DNA of 64,000 bases from Warburgia ugandensis (taxonomy: Eukaryota > Streptophyta > Magnoliopsida > Canellales > Canellaceae), in assembly GCA_035236585.1 (NCBI GenBank), contig CP141132.1:21117945-21181944 (forward strand), in the 5' to 3' direction. Positions 48,838 to 61,339 of the stretch are shown one piece after another. Position 1 is the stretch's first letter. Every line of letters starts with the position of its first letter. The notes under the pieces were generated by a model. That model searched no databases, was not told where the DNA came from, and was given only the letters and a program-made list of their open reading frames with translations. Made by a program: the position numbers and the translations under genes.

Positions 48838-50350
48838 GGATGGAGGTTGCATCCAAGTTGAGTCTCCCAAAGAAAAAATAGTGCAACTCTTTAAGGAGGA
48901 GGGAAGAACCACTTTTTTAGGAGCTTCCTTGCTCAACCCAAAGATATCCTCATGTTGTGAACCCTAGGACTCTTTATAGGTTGGCTGTCCTTCTAAGTTG
49001 GTTAGACAATGATCCTAAGGTGGGAACAAGGTGGGGATTAGGCAATAGCTTAAGTAGTTAAGAAAGAAAGAAAGAACTGGGAATAGATAGAATGGGAGAA
49101 TGGAAAGATAGATCAAGGGGTGTAGGTGGCATGCAAAGATTGGCAACTAAGAGGAATGAAATGGGAAGGGGCTACTACCTTTAAGGATCTATGCATGGAG
49201 CTCCTTTCCTTGAAGATTTTTACATTATGAAAAGGTAAGGTAATGGGAAAATTGTGGAAAGGATTTGGGTGGTGAAAAGGGAAGAAAATAAAGGATGAGA
49301 TGGAGGTAGGATTTGGCAACATGGGATTAGTTCAACCATTGGTGAGAGGTGCCATTTTCATATGGAAGAGGTGTCTCCCCCTTTGGTTTTCACATGGAAT
49401 TCCTATCGAAGTGGAATAGAAAAGAGGATGGCAGCCCATGGATTAAAATTAGATGGTAAAAATGATGAGAGAGATAAGAAAGAAGGATTGAGATGGGAAA
49501 AGATGATTGGTTGATCCAAGGATGAAGTTAGGAAGATGGGAGAGTTTTAGAAAGGTAGGACTCTAGGTGGAAAGTGAAATTCATAGTGCTCCTTTATGGT
49601 GAGTTTGAAAGTGAGAAAAATATGAAAACACAACAAAAATGAAGATGGTTCTTCCTATTGGTCAACATCCTACCTTATCCAAGTGGATTTTCCCTCAACT
49701 ATCTTCAAAATAACCCTAAAACTCCTATGAATATTTCTTTGGTTTTTCCTCCAATCATAGCCTTCCATGTGGTTTGATGGCTTGCTTTGAGAGCTCATTT
49801 GGCTTGGCTTCATGGCTTGTCTTATTGGCTCAACCCTTGGCTTTGATCACTGGCTAGGTTCCTTAGCTTGTCTCCTCTTCATGGCTTATATATGGCTATG
49901 TGGCTTTAGTGAATCCCATGCAAAGTTGGTGGAGTTTGCATGGCTTGTGCATGGGCCCACTTTAGTCACCTTTGACTTCTCCAATTCCATATTTTGCATG
50001 CCTTAAGGTTATCTTGATTCTTGATCTCCTGTTGGATTGATGACATTTGGGCCTTGACTAGATCTTTCAATCTTGATCTTCAATTTTCATCTTGATCGAT
50101 CTTGGTCATTGAATCATCATCTCGCTTCCTACAAAAATTAAAAAAACTCTAATTAAATCATAAAAAAATATGAGTATTCACATACTTATCCTAGATTAGC
50201 CTCTGAACCTACAAATTATAAAATTATTTATCTTTTAGGTGAGAAATGCATGTGTTATAAATTTTGGCTGAAAACTCTAATTTAATACTATAAGTTATAA
50301 CATATAAGTAACTAAGTGAGTGGTTTTAGTACAAAATCAAACACTTATCA
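48838..50350 (-). mobile_element. Antisense LTR (F2), same family as F1, truncated
   Basis: About 49240-50100 matches F1 43490-44090 (for example gcttatatRtggc ... gcaaaggtggtggaRtt ... gcccactttRgYcacctt). The right end, caaacacttatca at 50350, gives a minus-strand LTR start TGATAAGTGTTTG, after which element B sequence resumes at ctcaatgtctcataaac. The left (3') third of the LTR is missing compared with F1. It contains a short (AAAG)n tract near 49062. Confidence 0.6.
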
Positions 50351-51845
50351 CTCAATGTCTCATAAACACTTAGCTTATATTTCCAATAATGAGAACAATG
50401 TTTCCCATAGGTTTGGGGGGTAGAATTCTAGCAAATTCTAGTATTTTTATTGTTGTTTTTTAGAAAAAATTGAGAAATATTGAAATCTTTTTTAATTTAA
50501 AAGTCAATTCCTATACTGTGATGAGAAATGGATTGTCCAAAATTCAATGTTTTTCTCATTGTTTTTCCAAAAATTCATGTGTTTCATGGGAACTAATCTC
50601 GGACAATCTCATGCACATAGTCACATGTACTTTGTTTAGACTAATAAATGGTTATGAGTTTAAATCTGTGACCTATAAACCATGTGATTAATTGAGCCAT
50701 TCATTTTTTCTAAGGTTTATACATAAATTTCACAATTTTCTTCAGTGTATGTAAATTCTAGTTGATTCTAGTATTCTTTGATTTGGTCAATTACCAAGAG
50801 GAATACCATTATTCTTCTAGAATTTTGTTGAAACTGATAGAAAATATAAACCTAAGAAATAAGTCAGGCCATCCTTGTTGAAACTTAGAGCCAAAAATTC
50901 TACCCAATGATATTTTCACCACTATTAGCCTTTTTTAGCCTTTTATATAAGCCTTCTCTCTTGTGAACCCAATTACCTACACCCACATTAATCCAATATT
51001 AAATATCTATTACCATTTTCTTTTAAAATACGGTAGAGATGGTTGAAGAAATATCTTTCATGCAATTCAATAAAGAAAGTGAATATCAAGAAAAGAATCT
51101 TCTTCAAAGGGATCCAAAGAAATTCAACAGATGCAAAAGAAAGAAGAAACAAAAGATGAAAAATAGAAAAGTTAAAAAGAAAGTTCATTTTAGTACAATG
51201 AAGAAGAATTTTCAATCTTTAGCAAAAGACCTCTACTTACTTTTAGAGACTTTGAATACCCTATCCATTCTCTTCATCTCCCTATGTTAAGCCTACATTT
51301 TGTCCTAAATAAAGAACTATTGATCTTAGGCTGTATATGGCCTTGATGGGGATATAAATAAATAAAAATGAGGGTGTGATATTCCTTAACTTTCTCTTGG
51401 TAATGACATCATTTTGTAAAGGGATCAGAATAATTCCTAAGTATCTTCCTTCATTTAGAAGTCATAATCTACTTAGAAGTCAATAGTTATTTATATGTTC
51501 ACTACACACACACTACACTCCAAGATATAAGTTTAAATGAATATCTTTGGTATCTGAGTAGGATTGTGAGCATTTCATCTATTCTTGTTATCTTTCCAAA
51601 GTTATTGAAGCCTAATTGATTAGAATTCTCTCAAATAAACGTAGGAATTGACCACTTTTGAATTTTGTGGGTAAATTTATAGCAAACCTTCACGAGGCTT
51701 AACTCGTCCACTAAGGGTAGCCTAGGGGTTCAAGGGCTTATTGCATAGGCTAAATGTGATTGTGAATACTTACAAAAATGACCATTTTTCAATAAAATAT
51801 TTTTCGCATTCTTTGGTCAGGACTAGCAAAATGCTGGTTGGGGTG
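50351..51845 (+). other. 3' non-pol region of element B with polypurine tract
   Basis: It matches 61340-63027 of C (gtttggggggtagaattctagcaaattctag and onward). It holds a TATA-like ttttatataagcc at 50941, a small basic reading frame at 51039-51287, and ends ggttggggtg directly before the LTR at 51846, which serves as the polypurine tract. Confidence 0.8.
51039..51290 (+). CDS. Small basic reading frame in the 3' region of element B (83 aa)
   Basis: An 83-residue frame, very rich in Lys/Arg in its middle (residues ~26-50, including NRCKRKKKQKMKNRKVKKK) with a leucine-rich end (LAKDLYLLLETLNTL). The corresponding stretch in C at about 62095-62351 encodes related residues, but split by small indels. 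It lies between the place of pol and the 3' LTR, where some Athila elements carry extra (envelope-like or unknown) frames. I do not recognise a domain; the basic stretch could bind nucleic acid or act as a nuclear signal. The function is unknown and it may be non-coding. Confidence 0.35.
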   Translation: MVEEISFMQFNKESEYQEKNLLQRDPKKFNRCKRKKKQKMKNRKVKKKVHFSTMKKNFQSLAKDLYLLLETLNTLSILFISLC

Positions 51846-54800
51846 TGTTGAGTGCTTATTTTTGTATCCAAAAATCCCTAAATTTTGTATGGGTTTTTTG
51901 CATGAGATTAATCATTTTTACACTCATATGATGGATTTGTACTAAACTAATTATTCTACATCTAACTATAATGCAATGTATTTTCAAGGTTAGATCATCA
52001 TCCAAAGGCAATTATGTTTAAAATCATTGGTAAAATAATACTAATTAGGATTTTTCTATGTTTTATATGTTAAGATCCATGTAAAGAGATCATGTTGATC
52101 AACATTTTATCTCACCAATCAAGCTTAAATATAAATAGGCAGCTTGGATCAATCTACTTTTGATGAACTAGATCAACTGAAGAAGTAAAAGCCCAAGTCT
52201 TTGAGGATAAATTCACCTATTCCACCACGAAGCCCATGCAAGCCTAGATCACTCACAATATTGTGTGAAAGTGGAAGATCGTACATGGGTCCCACTTAGT
52301 TCCTCATTTTCCACACATCAAGTGAAGATCAACTCAAAATAACCAAAAACTATCCTTGTGACTCATGCGAAAAACAAGCTAGTAACTTGACTTTTTGCAA
52401 ACAAGAGGGAGCTCCTAATGCTTTGAAGGTAAAGCACCAAGAACCATCTATTTTTATCAAAATATTATGATTGAAGGTGAGAGTCAATGGTACATGAATG
52501 GGGGTCTCAAGGAGATAGGAAGTAGCTACTAACATTAGCTATTCCTCCCGCTATATAAGGAGCATCAAGGAAGAAAAGAAGGGAAGCAAGTAGAGAGGAG
52601 TAACGAGAGGAAGAAGAAGAATAGGTAGAGTTGGAGTTGGAGGGAAGAGCAAAACTCTTTTCCCCTTTTAATCCACTAGTGTAGTAAACATTTTACTTTA
52701 CTATTTTTCTTGTATTTTCATGTAATTTCTCATTTGTAAGTGCTTGAAGTAAAGAAAGAAAGTTTTCATTAAAAGTATCTCTCTTTCATATTTGATTTGA
52801 AGTTTCAACCATAGCAGAGCATGAAAGTGTTACTACTTTCTTCCACCTACTGCTATTTTCATTCTAGCTTTCAAATGCTATGAATGACAATGAGCTATAT
52901 GTTAAATCTAACAATGAAGAAGCTAAAACCAAGTTCTTTAGCATTACCTTGAAAGATTTCCATTGGAGAAAACAAGAAAGTATGGGAAAATCTTACTTTT
53001 TCTAACTCTATTTCACTACTACTAACCTATAAGTGTGCAGTAATAGAGCTTCAAATTTCTCTCTTTCCTACATTTATTTTGGTTTTGATCAAAAATCTAA
53101 ACCATAACAATGCTGTAATCTCACCCAAGAAGAAGTGAAATAATTTTTTTTCTTAGAAATAGAATGTTGGATTTTCCTTATTTTATCCATGTTTTTGTTT
53201 ATGTTTTATTGTTCTAAACCATTGGAAATGTTCTCTTAAGACTTATGAAGAAGTTTCCATTGGTTTTTAACAATTTCATTGAGTTTTGGGTGAGATTTAT
53301 CAAACATAATAGTAACAAGTATTGTTTCTGAACTGTCATGCTATGTGATGGACCAATCGTATTCTTTATCAAATATCTCCATCTCTATTCATTTTCTTCA
53401 TGATCTAACTATATAGATGAATTCCTCAACATCTAATTAGGTTAGATAAGAATGTTTAGATAAAATTTTGATTTCTTAGTTATATAAAGATTTGCTAAAC
53501 TGACTAACTTGATCATGCACTAATTGGTGTACGAAGATAGTAATAGGGACTATTACTATGCTTGATGAATTGGCCACATTTATAATCAAATATGTTTAGA
53601 TCTATAGGTTTAATTAAAAATCTAATCATACTATTAGATTCTTTGGCATTCAATTATTCTAGGTACCAAATTCCTGAGAAAATTTTAATCTCTATGGTGG
53701 TGAAATCATTGGCCAAAGGACCCCTATTCATCATGCTCATTAGGTGTATGTAGGAAAAACCTGCAACTTTGATTGCTAGTGGCACTCTCTTGTGATTTTG
53801 TACTTTTATATCTCAATAAATACTTAGCTGATTTTAGCTTCTAATATCTTTTTTTTAAAGGTAATTAAGTAAGGAATAATTTGGCATGTGACAACATCGT
53901 CTATAATCATGTGTATGAAAAGTTTCTTTTTCTATTGAAATGCTAGTGACACACTCTAAAGTTACATTCGCACACTGCAAGAATAGGTTCTCTTTGAATT
54001 ATTACTAGGTTTGAGTGAAATTTGAGACGAAGGTTATTGGATACATTTGAAACATGATGAGCTTAGGACATATTGAAGAATCTTCTCATAAATTACAAAT
54101 ATTTAATGTTATTTGTTTCTTTTATGTTAATTATTCTTTCCTTGTAATAGTTCTCTTTCCAATTATTGTAACAAGAAAATAAGTTGAAAATTAATAGTGG
54201 AAAATAGGTATTATTTAGCATGGTTTTTAGGATAATTCTTTTCTTTAGCTATTTCCTAGTTTAATTTATTTAAATTTTCATTACTTTATTTAAATTTGTT
54301 TAATTTAGGTTAAATTAGAAATTATGTTTGGCTAGTTTATTTTTTCTTAGAATTAGATGATCCTAGAATAATACTAGGGAACACCACTAATAAACTCCTA
54401 ATGTCTAAGAAAATTTAATTTAAAATTTATCTCCATTTGGAAGAAACAGAATTGCCTTTAGTACAATTCTTTGATTTAATGCCATTACCTTTCATAATGA
54501 ATACTTATAATTAATCTTTAATTCATTATAGTTAGGTTTTACATGGAATACCTAGGATTCAATAATCTATTTAGTTTCAACAATCAATGATTTTTAAGTT
54601 AAATTTTCCAAGAAACCACATTCTAAGAAAGTGATGGTAGTTTCAATCTAATTCTTGAGAGATGAAGAGGAATAACTAGTGGTGGACCCTAATCCTAGTC
54701 TAGGTGATCCCTAATCCTAACCTTCAAGCATAGTTTAATTTCTTGATTCAAAGAAATCTAATGCACATGATCATTCATCACCTCATCTTGTAATCTTTCT

Positions 54801-54904
54801 AATGTAAATCTTTTAGGATAATGCTTTATACTATATCTCTCCATGGATTCGACCCTACAACACTTCAATTGACAAACTATGCAATTGTAGGAAAAGTGTC
54901 AACA
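51846..54904 (+). mobile_element. Shared LTR between elements B and C (3059 bp)
   Basis: The LTR runs from TGTTGA to TCAACA, perfect 6-bp inverted ends. Its first ~970 bp match 63028-64000, and from 52808 it matches 44091-46159. A TATA box ctatataagg is at about 52550-52559. It is preceded by B's polypurine tract and followed by C's primer site, so it is at once the 3' LTR of B and the 5' LTR of C. Open frames within it carry no family features. Confidence 0.88.
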
Positions 54905-54910
54905 TACTTT

Positions 54911-54928
54911 TGGCATCATTGCCAAGGA
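54911..54928 (+). promoter_or_regulatory. Primer-binding site of element C
   Basis: TGGCATCATTGCCAAGGA, six bases after the LTR end, is a variant of the Athila-type primer site. Confidence 0.65.
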
Positions 54929-55964
54929 GGTGATCATGTGACTAAAGCCCCATCAGATTAGGTTTAGAATAATTATATTAATTGTTTTTCTTTTGAGTGG
55001 AATTGTTGCGAGGTTGACCTGCATTTTATGTTAAATTGTAAATTTAATTTAAAGGTTGTAATAATATGGGTCAATGGTAAACTGTTGTTGCTTGGAAGAG
55101 GAGGTGGTTTGTGAATAGTTTACACTTGTACGATAAGACTTAATTCAAAGATCTCATTGTAAGATCTACTTAATGTTTTATTTTCCCTAGATTTAGGATT
55201 TGCATTAATAAAGTAGTGCATAATTGTTTGGTAGTATAATCTCATTTAGATAGCATTCATCTTTTAAGTGTTGCATTAGTTTTCTATTTTCTTGCATTTT
55301 TAGGAATGTTTATCTGATTTAAGGTGATTTACTATGTCATGATGAATCGAAATTGATTAGTAGGGCATCATACCCTACAAGATCAAGGGTGGATTTCATC
55401 ATAATCTCTTGCCCACCTAGACTAATCATCACCTATTGTGCATCCTAGCCTTCCATCTTAATTTAAAAATAAATTAGAAGAGACCTATAGAAGCCTTCAA
55501 GTTCATAGGACCTTCTTGGAAAGAGGCGAACTACTGTCACTCTAGTGACCCCAAGCTTAAACACTTTGTTGGTATATAAATGACTAACTCTGCTAACACA
55601 TCCTAAGACATAGATTACCTACAACTCACTGAGGAGGGTGTGAAGTAGTAGATTTAGCAAGGATCTAACTGGCAAGTAGTAGTACAAGTTTGAAAGAGAA
55701 GAGGAGCTATTTATATTAGGTTAATCTAAAAGCTACTCCCCATGCAGAAATCAAGATAATCATAACAACTTTCTGCTTATTAGGAATGAGTTTGTTGATT
55801 GTGTCCTTTGTTTGTTCATCATTTAAGTTGCGTTGTATAGTTTAGTTTTCTAAAAATTAAATTAAATTAAATTAAAAAGTTAAAAAAAATTCTCTGTATA
55901 TTGGATATGCGATGAAACTAGAAGCTTAATCAAACCAATCCAACACAACATACTACTAGATCAG

Positions 55965-57450
55965 GTGCCCACAATAGCAAATTAAGTTGATCATGGGAGA
56001 AATCCATCTCCTAGAAATAAAAGAGATGAAATTGATCCTGAAATTCTCTTTAATAATGGACCACCAGCTCACGTGGATGATGAAGATCTTCCACCACAAA
56101 GGAATAATCCATCACCATGTAGATATTTGAAAAGGAATCAACAAAGGGAATGAGATTCAAATAGTCAACATGAGAACAATTGGAATAACTAGCTTCCTCA
56201 AACCATCATGTGTCATTGTGCCTATAAATTCTAATGTGGTTGAGTTAAAGATAGGAGTAATTCTATAACTTCCTAAATTTCATGGGTTGGACAGTGAGAG
56301 TCCTTTCCTATGCTTAAAAGAATTTGATGAAGTGTGCACTACACATTACACACAAAACGTTAGACTAGATATCGAAAGGCTCAAGCTATGTCCTTTTCCC
56401 TAAAAGAAAATGTTAATATTTGGTTTAATGCACTACTACCAAGTTCAATATGATCCTAGCAGGACATTTCAGGGGAGGTCCTGAAAAAGTTCTACTTGAT
56501 GCATAAAACTGATACTTTTCATTAAAAAATCATGAACTTCACCTAGAAGGATAAACAAACCTTCTACTATTGTTAGAAAAGATTCAAGGATCTGTTTTTT
56601 ACTTGTCCGCATCATGCACATGAATCTTGGAGCATTATCAACTTTGCCAATTTGTTGAAATGATATGCAATGGCAACTATTCAAACAAACAACTAGAAGA
56701 GGCATAAGAGTACTTGGAAGGGCTATCTAAGAGCGTTCAAACCTGGATAGATTCAAAGAAAGTGGATCACCTAAAAAGGAGAAAGCCCACCACATCTACT
56801 AAGCGAGGCATTTGTGCCATGAATGAAAAAGATAATATGAATGTAAAGATAGCATCCCTAGCTAGAAAAGTAGGGGTCATAGAAATGGGGAAAACTATCT
56901 CTAAAAAGGCTGAATAAGTATGCAGTATTTATAAAAGTATTGCATTCCCTACCAGGAATGGCCTACAATTCTAGCATTGCAAGATGTGCTTTATGAGCTG
57001 GCGAACATCTTAAATTCATACAAATGATCATTTTCCCCATATTCTGAGACATAAAATCCTAGTTGGATAAATCATCCCAACTTCAATTGGAGAAATGGAC
57101 TAATTGTTAATGTGTCACACTAGGGCTGGTTCCAACCCCACCAAGGGCCACCTACACCTGGATCATATTTGCCTCCACCAAAGAGGTCAGTGAAGTATAA
57201 TCTTCAATAGTTCACTCAAAACCAAGAATGAAAAAAATATTATGATCAAAGCATCTATGAGTGACGTGAAACACATATTCACACAATTCATGCCAACCAT
57301 GGAAAATGGGAAATTTACTACCCAACAACTAGAAAACCTTAAAGGTGCACATGTGGCTAGGTCAAAGGGTTCTTCAAACTCAAATATGGAATAAACAAAT
57401 TCAGTCACCACTCTTCAAAATGGAAAGTTACTTCAAGAGAATGGTCCTAT
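55965..57450 (+). pseudogene. Gag of element C, broken
   Basis: Pieces in order: an acidic N-terminal part (ILFNNGPPAHVDDE near 56040), SFSLKENVNIWFNALLPSS near 56390-56450, KDKQTFYYC-stop-KRFKDLFFTC near 56550-56610, then an open stretch at 56714-56917 with GICAMNEKDNMNVKIASLAR, which resembles the part after the gag core in Athila elements. A proline-rich part follows near 57125-57180. There are at least ten stops or frame changes. Confidence 0.8.
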
Positions 57451-57539
57451 TAAGGTTGATAAAACTCAAGAGACTCCTCATGCCAAGGAAAAGCTTATCA
57501 TTGAATATATTGTAGAGAAACCTCACGGTTTCACTGATC

Positions 57540-58030
57540 CATGTTCCATCCCACTTCCGTTTCCACAACAGCTACTTCAATTTCCTAAGGTCACTTCCAA
57601 TGATGAGAACTTAGATATTTTTAAACAAGTTAAGATCAGCATTCCAATCTTAGAGGCCATCAAACAAATCCTGTCATATACTATGTTTTTGAAAGACTTT
57701 TGCACTGTTAAAGGAAATCTGAATGTGCACAAGAAGACTTTCTTGACCTCATAGGTTAGTTGATCCTTCAACATTACACACCACCTAAATATAAAGATCT
57801 AGATTTCCCCACTCTCATTTGTATAATTTGCAACTATAAGCTAAAGCAAGCTTTGCTTGATTTGGATTGAGTGTGAATCTATCGTCGTATTTAGTATATG
57901 AGCGTCTATGCCTAGGAAAACTTAAACCAACATCTGCTACCCTCTAACTTGCTAGTAGATCTATCAAAATACTGAGAAGGACAGTAGAAGATATACATAT
58001 CCAATTAGAACAATTCTACTTTCTGATAGA
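57540..58030 (+). pseudogene. Protease-proximal region of element C, broken
   Basis: LPLPFPQQLLQFPKVTSNDE, LDIFKQVKISIPILEAIKQI and FLKDFCTVKGNLNVHKKTFL are matched almost residue for residue in B at 48280-48470. The protease segment after 57790 is frame-broken. Confidence 0.75.
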
Positions 58031-58269
58031 GTTTTTAGTTCTAGACATAGAGCTTGTGTTGAATGAATGAAAAGTAATATTGGTAATTCTTAGGTGACCA
58101 CTTTTAACCACATCCAATGCCTTAATCAATTTCCAAAATGGTGTGATGAAGCTATCCTTTGGAAGTATGACACTAGAACTGAACATTTTTAACATTTGCA
58201 AGCAACCAAGAGAATTTATTAATGACTTGCATAGTGTCAACATGATAAATTCAATTATGTAAGATCATT

Positions 58270-59450
58270 AATAGAAGAAGTTAATGTCCTCCTTAATTCT
58301 ATGCTTGTTGTTGACACAGCAAAATGGCAACCTCTGTTCAAAGAATCGCCACCTAGGGAATCCACTTCCATGCCATCTTCAACCGAACCTCCTAAACTAG
58401 AGTTAAAAACTCTACTAGTTGATCTCAATTATGCATACTTAGGAGACAGAGAGTTTTTGTATCATTATATCCTCCCAATTAGAAACATTTAAGGAGGAGG
58501 AGTTAATTCAGATTTTAAAGGAGCAAAAAGGTGATATAGGCTGGACCTTGGTGGACATTAAAGGAATTAACCCTTTACTATGCACCCAAAGAAATTACAT
58601 GGAAGATGATGCTAAGCCATCCCATCAAATACATGTAGGCTGAGTCCAAATATGAAAAAAAGTAGTTAGAGCAAAAATTCTTAAATTACAAGATATGGAG
58701 ATCATTTACCCCATCAGCGATAGTAAATGGGTGAGTCAAACCCAAGTGGTACCCAAGAAATCCAAAAAGTGACAATTGTCCCCAACGCCAATAATAAACT
58801 TTATGACTAGCTGGCATGTGTATTGATTATAGAAAGTTAAATACTATCACTCAAAAAGACCACTTCCCATTGCCCTTTGTCAATCAATTGTTGGAAAGGA
58901 AAGTAGGACAAAAGTTCTACTATTCTCTAGATGGTTACTCTATATATAACTAAATAGAAATCGAGCCCAAAGATTTAGAAAAAGACCAAATTCACTTCTC
59001 CTTTTGGTACCTTTGCTTATAAAATAATAGCATTTAGATTATGTAATGCTCCTACAATATTTCAAAGACGCATGCTAAGTATCTTTAGCAACATAGTAGA
59101 GAACTTTCTAGATCTCTTCATGGATGATTTTTTAGTTTTTCGGATTCATTTGATACATGTTTGGAAAACTTGAGAAAAGTCCTACATCACTGCGAAGAGA
59201 AAAACCTAGTGTCAAATAGGGAGAAGTCATTTCATGGTTTGTAAGGGAATTGTGCTTGGCCACATTGTCTCATTGAAAGGAATGGATATAGACAAAGCAA
59301 AAATTGATCAAATTTCTAATCTACCTATCCCTCAAACAATTAAAGATATTCACTCCTTCTTACGACATGCAGGATTTTACATGAGGTTTATAAAAGATTT
59401 CAATTCAATGCAATATATAGACCATTGTGTAACCTCCTAAGTACACCCCA
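58270..59450 (+). pseudogene. Reverse transcriptase of element C, broken
   Basis: The approach segment SSTEPPKLELKTLLVDLNYA (58380) is typical of Athila pol. MCIDYRKLNTITQKDHFPLP near 58815-58880, FYYSLDGYSIYN near 58915, the catalytic LFMDDFLVF near 59115-59145 (FMDD in place of the YxDD box, usual for this group), CLENLRKVLHHCEEKN near 59155, and GIVLGHIVSLKGMDIDKAKI then FLRHAGFYMRFIKDF at 59245-59405 follow in order. Frames shift several times. The order protease-RT-RNase H-integrase is the Ty3/Gypsy order. Confidence 0.88.
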
Positions 59451-59459
59451 TTAGAATGG

Positions 59460-59850
59460 ACTACTGATTATCAAGAAGCTTTTACAAAGCTGAAGGATAA
59501 GTTGACCACAACACCTATCATGTAGCCACCTAACTGGAAAGTGCCCTTTGAAATAGTATACGATGCAAGTGAATATGTTGTAGGTGCAGTCTTAGTACAA
59601 AGAAAGGATAAGAAGCTCTATGTCATCTACTATGCAAGTAGGATACTTAATAGTGAGCAAATGAATTATTCCATAATGGAGAACAAACTCCTTAGCGTAG
59701 TCTTTGCACTGAATAAGGTCAAGTCCTACTTGATAGGCTCTAATATAGTTGTTTTCAATGATCATTCAAAACTAAAGTACGTACTTTCAAATAAGTATGC
59801 TAAGCCACAACTTCTTAAACACTTTTATTCTAAGAATTAGATCTAGAGAT
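59460..59850 (+). pseudogene. RNase H domain of element C
   Basis: The frame is open from 59541 to 59837: FEIVYDASEYVVGAVLVQRK carries the first catalytic Asp, followed by YYASRILNSEQMNYSIMENK with the catalytic Glu, and SNIVVFNDHSKLKYVL with the later Asp. It ends before the DHLSR-like link, of which AYHLSRL can be read near 59882 in another frame. Confidence 0.87.
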
Positions 59851-59939
59851 TAAAGAAAAAAAAGGACTAGAAAATGTAGCGGCATACCACCTTTCAAGAT
59901 TGATCCTAACTAATCCCTTAAATAAGTTGCCACTCAAGG

Positions 59940-61200
59940 ATACCTGCCCTGATGAACAACTCTTTAATGTCTCCCATGTCCCACATTGCAAATGATCTAG
60001 TTACAGGGAAGATACTAGAACATTGGACCAAAAATGATATGACCAGATATTTCTTCGATGTCAAACACTATTTTTGGGTTGATCTGTATTTATTTAAATA
60101 CTTCTCAAATCAAATTATTTGGAGATGTGTTCCTGATATTGAACAATCTATTATCATTTTCCCAAGAAAAGAGCTACAAAGATTTTACAGTGTGCCTTCT
60201 AGTATCCCACTCTTTTTAAAGCCACCCATAATTTATGTAAGGCCTGCAAGCACTTCCCAAAATTAGGAAGAATAACATGTAAGAATATGATGCCTTTAAA
60301 CTGCATTCTTATATTGGAGGTACTTGATTGATGGGGCATCGATACATGTGGCAGTTCCCTCCTTTTGGATACCTTTATATTTTGGTTACTTTAGACTATG
60401 TTTCTATATGGATAGAGGTTGTCCCATGTAGGGTCAATGATCATAAAACAATCATTGAGTTCTTAAAAGAAAATATATTTTCTATATTTTGGACACCACG
60501 AGCCATCATTAGCGATAAAGGTACTCATTTTTACAACAATGTTTTTAAAGCATTAATAAAAAATTATAATATCACATACAAAGTTGCAACACCATATCAC
60601 CCAAAAAAGAAGTAGAAAAGTTGAAGTATCTAATCATGCTATTAAACAGATTCTACAAAAGACAATTAACCTAGACTATAAGGATTGGTCTATTCATCTA
60701 ACAGATGCACTTTGGGCATATCAGTACATTTAAAATCCTGATTGGTATGTCCCCTTAAGTATTATTTATGATAAAGCTTGTCACTTGCTTGTGGAATTAG
60801 AGCATAGGACCTATTGGACAATTATAAGATTGAATTTTGATAACGGTTAAGCAAGCTTACATCATAAGTTCAAACTCAATGAGTTGGAGGAGATTCGATA
60901 GGAAGCCCATAAGAGTAATTGGATCTATAAGGAAAATATGAAAGCTTTTCATGATCAAAATATCTTGAGAAAATCCTTTACTCCATCCTAAAAGGTGTTC
61001 CTTTATAACTCTAAGCTTTATCTCTTCTTAGGAAGCTTAGAACTCAATGGACCGGCCCTTATATTGTTAAAGGGGTATTTCCATATGGGACCACCGAGAT
61101 TGAAGATACTAGGACTGACCACACTTTCAAAGTTAAATGGACAACGTCTAAAGCCATACTTAGAGTTGGTGGACTTAGAATTTGAGTCCACAACTTGGGA
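59940..61200 (+). pseudogene. Integrase of element C, broken
   Basis: Zinc-finger-side pieces at 59952-60266 include a PREFSSRK-free, altered HHCC region where a CVPDIEQ segment can be read. The catalytic core at 60328-60800 has LYILVTLDYVSIWIEVVP (first Asp), TPRAIISDKGTHFYNN (second Asp) and, after a frameshift at ~60612, [16 protein letters not shown] (Glu). Then [33 protein letters not shown] and KAFHDQNILRKSFTP follow. The C-terminal part (60995-61170) is open, with KVFLYNSKLYLF and LKILGLTTLSKLNGQRLKPY, the Athila-type end. Confidence 0.85.
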
Positions 61201-61339
61201 GGATCTTGTCTACCATGATAGAGTGGGTACTAGCATTGGATACAATAAGCTAAAGATGTTAATTTTAGCACTTCTAATGGACAACTTACCACTTTCCAAA
61301 GTTTGTACTATCTATATCCATCCATCATCCTTCTTTTTT

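Noticed and set aside
41891..50350. F1 and F2 as the two LTRs of one intact minus-strand element
   Set aside because: The DNA between them is plus-strand gag and protease of element B, and both F copies are truncated at different ends.
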